A stretch of 49,319 nt of DNA, taken from the NCBI GenBank assembly GCA_023439545.1, contig JAEXNT010000027.1:1-49319 (forward strand), given 5' to 3'. The stretch comes from Bacillota bacterium (lineage in GTDB: Bacteria > Bacillota > Clostridia > Acetivibrionales > DTU013). Made by a program: the position numbers and the translations under genes. The notes under the pieces were generated by a model. It was not told the DNA's origin and searched no databases. It saw nothing but the letters and a program-made list of their open reading frames with translations. How positions within the stretch are numbered: position 1 is the first letter of the stretch; every line of letters begins with the position of its first letter. Positions 1 to 7,316 of the stretch are shown here, piece after piece.

Positions 1-153
1 GTGGAAAATGAACTGTTGGACCAGTACGGAAATCATGCAACCGATGATGAGGGACATGAATTCCAGTACACAGAACAGGACATTCATGAGCAGTTGAGGA
101 AAAAGCTACGTCCATATGAAAAGGCTGTAAAGCCAGCTGTATCAGGTCTTTAA
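1..153 (+). CDS. C-terminal fragment of an unidentified protein, probably transposon-encoded
   Basis: An open frame enters the window at base 1 and ends at TAA 151-153, giving about 50 residues that end KPAVSGL. The peptide is charged, with a short helical stretch (EQDIHEQLRKKL). I do not recognise the family. What follows looks like the end of a mobile element: two 19-bp repeats at 292-354, and then the broken integrase gene. My inference is that this is the last gene of a transposon inserted in the integrase. The rest of the gene lies to the left of the window, so function cannot be judged. Confidence 0.5.
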   Translation: MENELLDQYGNHATDDEGHEFQYTEQDIHEQLRKKLRPYEKAVKPAVSGL

Positions 154-196
154 CTGATGCCTTGAGATCAAACCCGAAAAGGCAGGCATGGCACAT

Positions 197-242
197 ACGG
201 ATGAGTCAGGCGTAGAAGTGAAGCGACTCTTGACTCATCCGT
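197..242. repeat. Perfect 12-bp inverted repeat (hairpin)
   Basis: ACGGATGAGTCA (197-208) pairs exactly with TGACTCATCCGT (231-242) across a 22-nt loop. It lies 44 bases after the stop of the fragment at 1-153. There is no T-run after either arm, so an ordinary Rho-independent terminator is unlikely. It may be a transcript-end or transposon-end structure. Confidence 0.6.
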
Positions 243-270
243 AAGCCGTCCGGTATATCCCGAATGAATA

Positions 271-363
271 GAGAGCAGATCCCGCCCAAAACTGCTCAAA
301 TTTTTCCGCCCACTATTTTTTATATAATTTCCAAGCTGCTCAATTTTCTCCGCCTTTTTTGCA
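271..363. repeat. Probable end of an inserted transposon (repeated transposase-binding-type sites)
   Basis: CTGCTCAAATTTTTCCGCC (292-310) and CTGCTCAATTTTCTCCGCC (336-354) are near-identical 19-bp direct repeats 44 bp apart, with a weaker CCGCC-containing stretch near 282. Repeated sites of about 20 bp near a terminus are typical of IS21-like and Tn7-like DDE elements. The element could end at the CA at 362-363, which is where the integrase frame loses its expected C-terminus. Family assignment is inference; the other end is outside the window. Confidence 0.4.
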
Positions 364-369
364 CTTTTT

Positions 370-1185
370 TTATTGACAACAACAATCCAGGATAGGTATA
401 CTCCGGAAGCCTGCTTTTGTTTTAGGTGAGTCCTGGATCACCACCTCTGATTTGTTTCCGGTCTCCTTATATGTCTTGACCCGTTGAATGGTACGACTTA
501 CCCTCAGCACACCTTCCTTGAAATCTATGTCGTCCCATGTAAGCGCCAGCAGCTCCCCGAGGCGAAGCCCGGTGAACAAGTCCAGAATGAATGCCGCTTC
601 CAGCCGGTTACCCTTGACCGCTTCCATGAACCTGACCTGCTCCGCTGGTGTAAACACCTGTATTTCCTTTTTCTTCTGCTGCGGGAGTGTAACCGCATCG
701 GCAACATTTCGCATAATCAAGCCATTCTTCATGGCTTGTTCAAATGAATTATGCAAGGTTACATGTATGTACTTTAATGTTCTTGGCGACAGTCCGGTCT
801 TACTCTTGTCATTAATCAATTTCTGGATATGCTCCGGCCGGATGTCTTTTATAAACATATCTCCAAGTGCAGGCAATATATGAACTCTCGACAGGCTTTC
901 ATACCTGGTGAATGATGCAGCCTTTAAACTGGGCTTTTTATACTCCCACAACCAAGTATTGTACCAGTTCTTCAAAGTAGTTTTAGCAGGTTCCACAAAG
1001 GTGCCTGTATTCAATTCAGTAACAGCTTTCGCAAGTTTAGCCGCGACGTCCTTGCGATCCTTACCGTAAAATGACAATCTCTTTGGCTTTCCATCATCCT
1101 GGACTCCTACGGTTACCCTCGCTTCCCAGCTCCCATCCGGACGCTGCCGTATGGTTCCTTCTCCATGTCCCCTTCTCTTTGGCAT
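370..1185 (-). pseudogene. Truncated tyrosine-family site-specific integrase
   Basis: This is a phage/ICE-type tyrosine integrase. The first 60 residues form the N-terminal arm-binding domain (MPKRRGHGEG, then GTIRQRPDGSWEARVTVG). A SAM-like core-binding domain follows at about 65-165, and then the beginning of the catalytic domain with its first conserved arginine in FTGLRLGELLALTW. After SIPIL the frame runs into DCCCQ and stops. The His-x-x-Arg box and the nucleophilic tyrosine are absent, and the protein is about 271 residues against 370-400 for the family. The start at 1185 is preferred over 1209 because AAGGGG lies about 8 bases upstream and the 1209 start would overlap the preceding gene. 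The break coincides with the transposon-like end at 271-363, so the gene was probably disrupted by insertion. It should be inactive. Confidence 0.85.
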
Positions 1186-1189
1186 TTCT

Positions 1190-1714
1190 TCAACCCCTTC
1201 CAATACCAATATCTTGCTTTACCTTGTCTTCAAAATCAATTATTTTTCGGCTTTCATGATCGTACACTGCAGTAAGTACGCCTAAAACGCAAAATCCGCT
1301 TGTATCCTGCCCAATATCATTACTTGGCTGCACTATCTCAATCCTGGTCTCCCGATCCCTTAAGACGATACCCAGCTCCCCCGCTCGTATCACTTCCCGC
1401 TTCGTTGCCAGTAGTAAGCTCCCCTTTTTTATCAAGGTATCGTTGAAGTTGAATTCCCTGTCTGGCTGTATTCCATAAAGGACTATATCACCTTTACCAA
1501 ATTTCATTGTCTGCCTTTCAAGAAGTTCCTGGGCTACCAGTTGCTTTTCAACACGTCTTTTAATTATCCTGAGTATATCCGGATGCTCAGCCAGACCTTT
1601 AGTAATTTCTAGAACCGGATCGGTGGCCCTGCCCTTTTTTATGGTGAAATAAAGCCGATATTTCTTCCCATCAGGGAATTGTTCTATGTCGTAAACATTA
1701 ACCTTCATCTGCAT
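1190..1714 (-). CDS. Hypothetical protein of the mobile element
   Basis: The protein has 174 residues, no signal peptide and no membrane segment. It starts MQMKVNVYDIEQFPDGKKYRLYFTI and contains a lysine/arginine-rich helix near residues 48-62. I do not recognise a family. GGGAG lies 3 bases before the first ATG and 10 before the ATG two codons on, so either may be used. Its stop lies 5 bases before the integrase start at 1185, so the two genes are probably co-transcribed. Small proteins in this position on integrative elements often influence excision or integrase expression, but nothing in this sequence shows such a role. Confidence 0.7.
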   Translation of the reverse strand: MQMKVNVYDIEQFPDGKKYRLYFTIKKGRATDPVLEITKGLAEHPDILRIIKRRVEKQLVAQELLERQTMKFGKGDIVLYGIQPDREFNFNDTLIKKGSLLLATKREVIRAGELGIVLRDRETRIEIVQPSNDIGQDTSGFCVLGVLTAVYDHESRKIIDFEDKVKQDIGIGRG

Positions 1715-1853
1715 AAGCTCCCTTCAAAATTAGAATGAGAACCTTTCCTAGTGCGTTTTTCGTACTGGCTTATGCTTATGTCTCTTCTCTTGTGGGAAGC
1801 CCGGGAATTATGTATAATGAAGGTGGGCTTGCCGCAAGGCTTGTCCTGTGTAG

Positions 1854-1898
1854 ACCGGGTATCCTTCTAACTTTGGTAGGGAAGAAAGGATTCCCGGT
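1854..1898. other. Long hairpin downstream of the ribbon-helix-helix gene
   Basis: ACCGGGTATCCTT (1854-1866) pairs with AAGGATTCCCGGT (1886-1898), 12 of 13 bases, around a 19-nt loop. It lies 12 bases past the stop of the 1911-2087 gene. In the plus direction it is followed by TTCTCTTTGTATTTATTTT, so it would terminate rightward transcription better than leftward. The stretch 1735-1910 holds no convincing gene. Confidence 0.4.
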
Positions 1899-1910
1899 TT
1901 CTCTTTGTAT

Positions 1911-2087
1911 TTATTTTCCTTCCAGTCTTTTGCGTATAATTTTCAGACCTTCTTTTATTGCAGATTCTATTACGTTTGTTTTTGTAGTTTTTATTCCTGT
2001 CTTTTTTTCATAGAGTTGAGCGAGTTCATCCACCTCGGCTTCCAACCGCTCATCAATTCGCATATTTAGCCTATTTTTGGGGCTCAA
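1911..2087 (-). CDS. Ribbon-helix-helix DNA-binding protein (probable autoregulator)
   Basis: This is a protein of about 58 residues with the Arc/MetJ/CopG pattern: a short strand (NRLNMRIDERL) followed by two helices (EAEVDELAQLYEKKTG and KTNVIESAIKEGLKIIRKRL). Such proteins dimerise, insert the strand in the DNA major groove, and commonly repress their own promoter. The start is taken as TTG at 2087 because GGAGG lies 7 bases upstream; the GTG at 2096 overlaps that ribosome site. A strong promoter directly upstream (2109-2137) has a 10-bp palindrome in its spacer. There is no toxin-like partner next to it, so it is more likely a regulator of the element than an antitoxin. Confidence 0.75.
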   Translation of the reverse strand: MSPKNRLNMRIDERLEAEVDELAQLYEKKTGIKTTKTNVIESAIKEGLKIIRKRLEGK

Positions 2088-2108
2088 ATAGAACACCTCC
2101 TTTGTGTC

Positions 2109-2137
2109 ATTGTACCACTTTGTACGTACATTGTCAA
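2109..2137 (-). promoter_or_regulatory. SigmaA-type promoter with embedded operator for the ribbon-helix-helix gene
   Basis: On the minus strand TTGACA (2137-2132) and TACAAT (2114-2109) are separated by exactly 17 bases. The spacer contains the palindrome TGTACGTACA (2121-2130). Another TGTAC half-site (2111-2115) overlaps the -10. A GGAGG ribosome site follows at about 2096-2100. The placement suggests that the gene product blocks its own promoter. Confidence 0.75.
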
Positions 2138-2204
2138 AACAATATATAATTGAGCAATAGAAAATAAATGCACTTATAGTTTACAGATTCTTAAAAATAC
2201 AGAA
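2138..2204. other. Intergenic stretch between gajB and the ribbon-helix-helix promoter
   Basis: AT-rich, with no convincing hairpin or open frame. No clear terminator for gajB is visible here. Confidence 0.4.
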
Positions 2205-4001
2205 CTATAGTAAATAATCACATCCGTATTTTTCTAGAAGTGTGTTCCAGAACCTTGAAGGTGTATAATCGTGAGTATAATATTTATTGTATTTCTTTGA
2301 ATACACAGAATATTGCCGAGACCTTAACAAAATGCAGTTTTTCTTTGCTCTACTAACGCCAACAAAACACATCCTACTTTGCTCTTCCATATGTTCGCTA
2401 TCGTTCAGTGCCTTATAATCCGGCATCATTCCCTCATCCATTCCTGTGAGAATTACTAAGTCAAACTCTAGACCTTTTGCTGCAAACCAGGTTAATAAAA
2501 CCACTTGATTAATTGGTTTTCCAATCTTTGAAAACATATCAACTGAATAATGCTCAAATTCTTCACTGTTTATTATCTCAATGAAATTATTCAGATTTTC
2601 CATTTCATCAATGTCAATTAACTCGGGGATGTGTAACTCATGCATTAGGTAATCTATCCAATCTGTTAATTTATTAATAGATTTTGCTTTATCTAAAATA
2701 TTTCTAAAAGCAATAATAGAAGAAGTACCACCTATAAAGTAACTATTTGAATAATCATATCTGCAACACCATTCATTAAATATTTCTATTAGAGAATTGG
2801 TAAATGAACCCGAGCACCATGCTGCGCAATTCTCCAGCCAATGTATAAGTGGAGTTCTATCAAACCCTTTCTTACTTATATAACACTCAATTCCATATTT
2901 CTCTAATAATTTTGAGCATACTGCAATCTCACTATGGTTTTTTATTAAAATCGCAATCTCCTCTCGCGGAATATTCTCACTATCACATTTAGGAATAATG
3001 TGTTCTGCTATGTAATTAAATTGATCTACCCAACCATTTGTTAACTCAATAAAGTCAAATTTTGCTTCTATAAATTCGTCAGTTGCTGAATGGTATTCTC
3101 TTTTTTGCCCTAAAACATCTATACTTGCATCGACAATACCTTGCGGACTTCTGTAATTATTTTCAAGTACGATACACTCAAATCTAGTTGTTTCAATTAG
3201 CTCATTAATATATCTCGGATTGGCTCCAGTAAAACCGTAAATAGATTGATCTGGATCCCCCACAATAAACAGTTTAATTTCAGTGAAATGTAATAAAGAT
3301 AATACAATTTCATGTAATGGTTTACCTAAATCTTGATATTCATCAATCAGTATCCACGGATATTTAGCAGATAAAGCTTCTCTTACATACTCATGCTCTT
3401 GAATCAGGTATACAGAGTAATTAATAATATCTTCGAAGTCAATAAAGCCACTTGTATGTAAAAGTTTCTCATACTCGATTGCAGTTTTTAATGCAACATC
3501 ATATGAAGGAGGTTTAATGGAACTTAACTTACCGACTTTGTTTCTGCGTTCTGTATTCATATCAGTATCAGTTATATTCTCTGCCCCTTCAACAATTTCT
3601 TTAGCAGTTTCAAATGCTTTTTTTCTATCACTTGCAGTTGCTATTCTTAGTGGAAATGGTAATTTAAGTTCAAAAATTTCACCAAATGGCATAAGAATAT
3701 TAGTTATACAGAAATTATGTATCGTCCCAACAAATAGTCTTTTATTTTCGCTGACACCATACGATTTTATTCGTTGCCCCATTACTATTGCCGCTTCTCT
3801 ACTATAAGTAATGCAAGCTATTCCAAAGGGCTCAATTGAATTATTTAGTAACATCGTTGCTTTTACTGTGAGGACAGACGTCTTTCCACTACCTGGTCCA
3901 GCTAAAACAACCGTGTTTCCTACAGCATTTAAAGCTTTTTTCTGCATCCTGTCTTTATTTAGTTGCTCAACTTTTTCATAATATACTTCTGTATAATTCA
4001 T
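2205..4001 (-). CDS. gajB: GajB, UvrD/PcrA-like helicase of a Gabija anti-phage system
   Basis: The protein has 598 residues of superfamily 1A helicase type. Visible motifs are Walker A GPGSGKT (35-41), Walker B ILIDEYQD (217-224), GDPDQSIYGFTGAN (248-261), a motif V-like TWFAAKGLEFDLVIL segment, and VGVSRAKK near 565. In Gabija, GajB binds the GajA nuclease complex and senses or consumes nucleotide/DNA ends during phage infection. Neighbour evidence is strong: the gajA stop lies 5 bases before this ATG, so the genes are translationally coupled in the canonical gajA-gajB order. It is longer than the roughly 500-residue characterised GajB, mainly in the middle and C-terminal part. The sequence is visibly more AT-rich than the capsid genes nearby, suggesting separate acquisition. 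A general repair helicase is the alternative, but the gajA neighbour argues against it. Confidence 0.9.
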   Translation of the reverse strand: MNYTEVYYEKVEQLNKDRMQKKALNAVGNTVVLAGPGSGKTSVLTVKATMLLNNSIEPFGIACITYSREAAIVMGQRIKSYGVSENKRLFVGTIHNFCITNILMPFGEIFELKLPFPLRIATASDRKKAFETAKEIVEGAENITDTDMNTERRNKVGKLSSIKPPSYDVALKTAIEYEKLLHTSGFIDFEDIINYSVYLIQEHEYVREALSAKYPWILIDEYQDLGKPLHEIVLSLLHFTEIKLFIVGDPDQSIYGFTGANPRYINELIETTRFECIVLENNYRSPQGIVDASIDVLGQKREYHSATDEFIEAKFDFIELTNGWVDQFNYIAEHIIPKCDSENIPREEIAILIKNHSEIAVCSKLLEKYGIECYISKKGFDRTPLIHWLENCAAWCSGSFTNSLIEIFNEWCCRYDYSNSYFIGGTSSIIAFRNILDKAKSINKLTDWIDYLMHELHIPELIDIDEMENLNNFIEIINSEEFEHYSVDMFSKIGKPINQVVLLTWFAAKGLEFDLVILTGMDEGMMPDYKALNDSEHMEEQSRMCFVGVSRAKKNCILLRSRQYSVYSKKYNKYYTHDYTPSRFWNTLLEKYGCDYLL

Positions 4002-4006
4002 GCCAT

Positions 4007-5914
4007 TTACACCAACTCATAAATTTTTGTTATTGCATTTTTAATATATTCTGGGATAGAATCTTTTTTGAAAGCAGCTATAGCTAATTCTTGTGCAAAT
4101 CTACCTTTCCCTACGTTTTTACTTTCAATAGTACGTAAGCATGCATCAAAGTCGTTATTGTCATAATTTGATTTAAAATTCTTCTTTTGAATATCCCCAC
4201 CTTTTGTTGAATTACCAAACACTTCATTTAACAAAAGTGACTCACCGTTAGCTTTAAATGCCTTCATAACATCTATTTCAATAGTATTTTCACCAATGAA
4301 ATAGCCATTGGATAAGAAAAACATTTTCCAGGTTGAGAATTTTTCCAATATTTCTTTGGTATAAATTTCTCTACACAAATCCTCCATACGTTTTGCACCA
4401 TTTTCTTCACAGGTTGGATCACCATCTGTTATAACAACGTATGGAATGTTTAATGCTATTAACAATTTAATATATGGCAGAAAATTAGTAGAGTTTATAT
4501 TACAAATAATGATGCCTTTTGAATCTAAATCATTGCTCATTTTTTGTGCCATAACAGGTACTAGTATCTCCTCTGAAATACCTTCGACCAAAATTATACC
4601 TTTTCCGAAAAATATTTCTCCTCTGTTTACATCTATATACCTTTGTAGATTTTTTATTTCATTTGTCGAAAGCCCTGCATTATAGCTTGTATTAGCAACA
4701 GTGATATTCTTACTATTTCTCCTAAAGCTAACAATATAATTAATTGGGCATATAGATGCTAAGTGCGGAGAATGTGATGTCATTATTATTGATGTAAAAG
4801 AATCTGTAAAAATATCTTTATAAATCATCCTTTGAAACGAAGGATGTAGATGCGCCTCAGGTTCTTCTAGAAGTAAAAATGTTGTACTGTTTCTTGTATC
4901 ATCTAATTTTGAGAGGCAATCAGAAATTATTTTTTTATCTTTTTCATCAGTTATTATTGTTTTATATATAAGGTTGCCTTCTTTAGTTTTATCATAGTAT
5001 TTTTCAACTATCTCTTTTTCTTCTTTTTCAAAATTTTCATAAAACTTCTTTGATATGAAGGTAGGGATCGGTTGATTTTGTATCTGTTGCAAAATAAGCT
5101 GAATATATATTACATTACATATTCCCAGACTGGTTTCAGATAGATTCTTTCCATTTTCAAAAATACGAAGTAAATTTATAAGTTTATTTGGGTTCAACTC
5201 TGATAAGCCTATATCTATTTGGGAATTGTTATATCTTTTCAAAACACCATCAACATTCGCTTTAATATTATTTCGCGCATCTGCTATTTCATCAATTTGA
5301 AGAAGTTTATTATTATCTGCTTGAATAGCATCAAATAAGTCTTTATAACATTCATTTTCTAAATCTATTTTATATTTATTTAAAATTGCGTGTAACGGAG
5401 ATCGCTTAACAGACATTAAATCGGAATCAACATCCCTTAGCGCATTAATAACTTTAACATTTAGAAATCTTCTACAAAAAGCATCAAATTTATTCTTTAC
5501 ATCATTCCCTTTATAGATAATATAATGATATCCTTTTTTAGGCTCTTTCACATCGACAGGAACAAACTTATATGTAATTTTAGCAAAATTTCTACTTTTT
5601 AGCGATACAATAGCATCGCCAATAATACACATTAATGGTGGACTATCTTTATAGCCATCAATATATAGCGATATTTCTATCTCAACTCCATTTTCCATAG
5701 GCTTCTTGATAGTATTAGAAAAATCATCTTCTGTTAACGTTCTATCTTGATCAGACATTGATTGATCGAGGATAAGCCTAATCGCCTTTATATAGTTACT
5801 TTTTCCAGAAGCGTTCTCACCAAGTACAAGTTGTTTTTCATCAGTATCAATATCAAGATATTCAAAATTTCTATAGTTTTTTATTGTAACATGAGCAATA
5901 TGTGGTATAGCCAT
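4007..5914 (-). CDS. gajA: GajA, OLD-family ATPase/TOPRIM nuclease of a Gabija anti-phage system
   Basis: The protein has 635 residues with an N-terminal ABC-type ATPase and a C-terminal TOPRIM domain, as in class 2 OLD nucleases. From the chosen start, Walker A GENASGKS is at 32-39, the signature/Walker B region LLLEEPEAHLHP at 347-358, and the switch histidine in TSHSP at about 379-383. The TOPRIM glutamate is in LVEGISEE (about 443-449) and the acidic pair in ITDGDPT (about 495-501). GajA forms a tetramer that nicks or degrades phage DNA when nucleotides are depleted. ATG 5914 is chosen because GGAGG sits 5 bases upstream; ATG 5926 overlaps the ribosome site. GajB follows 5 bases after the stop. 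All catalytic motifs are present, so the system looks functional. It sits behind a terminator (5996-6026) that separates it from the phage-like operon. Confidence 0.92.
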   Translation of the reverse strand: MAIPHIAHVTIKNYRNFEYLDIDTDEKQLVLGENASGKSNYIKAIRLILDQSMSDQDRTLTEDDFSNTIKKPMENGVEIEISLYIDGYKDSPPLMCIIGDAIVSLKSRNFAKITYKFVPVDVKEPKKGYHYIIYKGNDVKNKFDAFCRRFLNVKVINALRDVDSDLMSVKRSPLHAILNKYKIDLENECYKDLFDAIQADNNKLLQIDEIADARNNIKANVDGVLKRYNNSQIDIGLSELNPNKLINLLRIFENGKNLSETSLGICNVIYIQLILQQIQNQPIPTFISKKFYENFEKEEKEIVEKYYDKTKEGNLIYKTIITDEKDKKIISDCLSKLDDTRNSTTFLLLEEPEAHLHPSFQRMIYKDIFTDSFTSIIMTSHSPHLASICPINYIVSFRRNSKNITVANTSYNAGLSTNEIKNLQRYIDVNRGEIFFGKGIILVEGISEEILVPVMAQKMSNDLDSKGIIICNINSTNFLPYIKLLIALNIPYVVITDGDPTCEENGAKRMEDLCREIYTKEILEKFSTWKMFFLSNGYFIGENTIEIDVMKAFKANGESLLLNEVFGNSTKGGDIQKKNFKSNYDNNDFDACLRTIESKNVGKGRFAQELAIAAFKKDSIPEYIKNAITKIYELV

Positions 5915-5995
5915 AATAACCTCCATTATTATAAAAGATAATAGATATATTCTTCAAAATGTTAGGTGTTCCTCCTATAAATAAAGAATTTTCTA

Positions 5996-6026
5996 CAAAA
6001 TAAAACAGCTGAATATCATTCAACTG
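5996..6026 (-). terminator. Rho-independent terminator of the leftward phage-like operon
   Basis: On the minus strand CAGTTGAAT (6026-6018) pairs with ATTCAGCTG (6014-6006), with one G-T pair, around a 3-base loop. TTTTATTTTG follows. The hairpin overlaps the stop of the 6016-6420 gene and isolates the Gabija genes from upstream transcription. Confidence 0.75.
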
Positions 6027-6420
6027 CTTTACCTATCTTTTCCTTATACTTTTTACCGAATCTATTTTCCATCATACTGTCATCTAAGCAATTTATATAA
6101 TAATCCTTAATCATTTGAATTGTTCCCGGCCAAAGGTGACTATACAGCCGATCCAGTTCACTTGACAGGTCAAACCGGGCAAGCTGCAGCTCGAATTCCT
6201 TCAGTTGCTTTTCTTCCTGCAGACCTCCCCGCTTCATTACAACGTTTTCAACAATACTGTGTTTTGAGCCTTTTGTTTTTGGCCCTGCGGTGTAGGTAAC
6301 AGCCTTGATTTCACTGAATAAATCCAGGCGCTTATCGATATCCTGGATTTCTTCCATGAGCTTTTCAACCTTCCACAGGGCTACTTGGAATCGCTCCTTG
6401 TCCATAAGTTTTATCGTCAT
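6016..6420 (-). CDS. Phage-type late regulator-like protein (DUF1492/ArpU-like, tentative)
   Basis: The protein has 134 residues, is helical and charged, with no signal peptide. The central part (KHSIVENVVMKRGGLQEEK, then KEFELQLARFDLSSELDRLYSHLWPGTIQMIKDYYI) is reminiscent of DUF1492-type proteins that precede packaging and structural genes in Firmicutes phages. It lacks a clear C-terminal helix-turn-helix. The ATG overlaps the preceding stop (ATGA) and has GGAGG about 4 bases upstream, so it is translationally coupled to 6417-6953. The pair may activate head-gene transcription. Family placement rests on general pattern only. Confidence 0.6.
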   Translation of the reverse strand: MTIKLMDKERFQVALWKVEKLMEEIQDIDKRLDLFSEIKAVTYTAGPKTKGSKHSIVENVVMKRGGLQEEKQLKEFELQLARFDLSSELDRLYSHLWPGTIQMIKDYYINCLDDSMMENRFGKKYKEKIGKAVE

Positions 6421-6953
6421 AGTTCCTCCAATCCAAGGGCGTCCACACCGAACATTCTGACGGCTATTTCGTGAAGGGCTTTCTGTTTCCAGCGTAATAC
6501 CGTGTTATTGCTGCAAAACAACCGATCCATTATCTGTGTAATTGTCTCGTGCTGAAAGTAGGTCAGATCGATAACCTGGCGAAGCTCCGCACTTTCGATA
6601 CCCTCCATGGCATTTTCAACACAGGTTGTCAAGAAATGTGCATTGTTCACCCTCCTGGTATACTCTCTTGCAAGTTCCTGTGGCATTTTTATGTAGTCTT
6701 TCGGCTTCATGGCCGATGCAAGGAATTCCTTCCGGCTCTGATGCTGGCAGAGAATATCATGCACCATCTGTTCATATTTCCCTTGCCTCTCTATAAAGGC
6801 TTTTTCCATTTCTTCATTTACGTTCTTGTAAGCCACCTGTTTTGCTATCCTCTGTATATCAGCTTCATCCACTGTCTTTTTTCCCCCTGTACTCATCAAA
6901 GTGATATTTAATAAACCAATGGCCCCTATTTGTCCATAGGACGGATTAATCAT
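6417..6953 (-). CDS. Sigma-70 region 4-like phage transcriptional regulator (ArpU/RinA-type, tentative)
   Basis: The protein has 178 residues. The C-terminal 45 residues (TYFQHETITQIMDRLFCSNNTVLRWKQKALHEIAVRMF) have the layout of a region-4-type helix-turn-helix, with a recognition helix around SNNTVLRWKQKAL. Proteins of this type control late transcription in temperate phages of Firmicutes and often sit next to the packaging genes. No good ribosome site precedes the first ATG; the start overlaps the stop of a short upstream frame (ATGA at 6950-6953), suggesting coupling. The next in-frame ATG is at 6896. No terminase was found next to it. Confidence 0.65.
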   Translation of the reverse strand: MINPSYGQIGAIGLLNITLMSTGGKKTVDEADIQRIAKQVAYKNVNEEMEKAFIERQGKYEQMVHDILCQHQSRKEFLASAMKPKDYIKMPQELAREYTRRVNNAHFLTTCVENAMEGIESAELRQVIDLTYFQHETITQIMDRLFCSNNTVLRWKQKALHEIAVRMFGVDALGLEEL

Positions 6954-7144
6954 TGCCGATCGTTATTCCATTTTCGGTTTAGCCTGGAATTCGCAGCCTT
7001 GTTTTCACGGTTGTAACCCTCAAAAAATTTTTCTAACCCGGTCGATTCCCGGGATTCGCTAGACCCGCACTCCCCCCACCCCCTGGGAAGGACCCGCGAT
7101 TTGTAATCAACATTCTTTAAATTTATGTATTTATATTGGTACAA
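6950..7144 (-). CDS. Small doubtful ORF spanning a GC-rich block
   Basis: This frame of 64 codons begins at TTG 7144, without a recognisable ribosome site, and ends in an ATGA overlap with the regulator gene at 6953. It reads through the unusual GC-rich tract 7036-7098 (residues RVLPRGWGECGSSESRESTG). The overlap favours translation, and the weak start and low-complexity composition argue against it. I recognise no family. Part of the frame could instead be non-coding packaging-site DNA. Confidence 0.3.
   Translation of the reverse strand: MYQYKYINLKNVDYKSRVLPRGWGECGSSESRESTGLEKFFEGYNRENKAANSRLNRKWNNDRQ
7036..7098. other. GC-rich tract with C-runs inside AT-rich DNA; possible packaging (cos-like) site
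   Basis: The tract contains the palindrome TCCCGGGA and a C-run (TCCCCCCACCCCCTGGG at 7071-7087). The flanks on both sides are AT-rich. GC-rich single-strand extension sites near the head/packaging genes are common in cos phages of Firmicutes. No overhang boundaries can be defined from sequence, so this remains a candidate only. Confidence 0.25.
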
Positions 7145-7316
7145 TCGTGCATAACTTTTTTAAAGAATCCTTATTTCAATAGTGTTTTGGGATTTCATTT
7201 GTAACCCTACCTTGTATATCCCGGAGTATGCCCTTCAACTTTTGTCATTGACCCCTCTACTTTTGCATATTGGACATATGTTTATAAAGTGTCTAACTCA
7301 AACTGAATAGTTTCTT
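7145..7316. other. Intergenic stretch upstream of the GC-rich tract
   Basis: AT-rich, between the zincin-like gene and the short frame at 6950-7144. I see no convincing terminator and no gene. Confidence 0.3.

Noticed and set aside
1735..2013. Rightward hydrophobic open frame of 92 codons opposite the ribbon-helix-helix gene
   Set aside because: No ribosome site; it overlaps the well-supported gene at 1911-2087 and the hairpin at 1854-1898.
1911..2087. Antitoxin of a toxin-antitoxin pair
   Set aside because: No small toxin-like gene overlaps or abuts it; neighbours are gajB and a 174-residue protein with its own start.
2205..5914. General DNA repair helicase and recombination ATPase pair
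   Set aside because: The OLD-ATPase/TOPRIM plus UvrD-like pair, coupled in this order within a mobile element, is the Gabija arrangement.
5928..5957. TTGAAG-18-TATAAT as the gajA promoter
   Set aside because: Its start point would fall within the gajA ribosome site, so it could not produce a normal leader.
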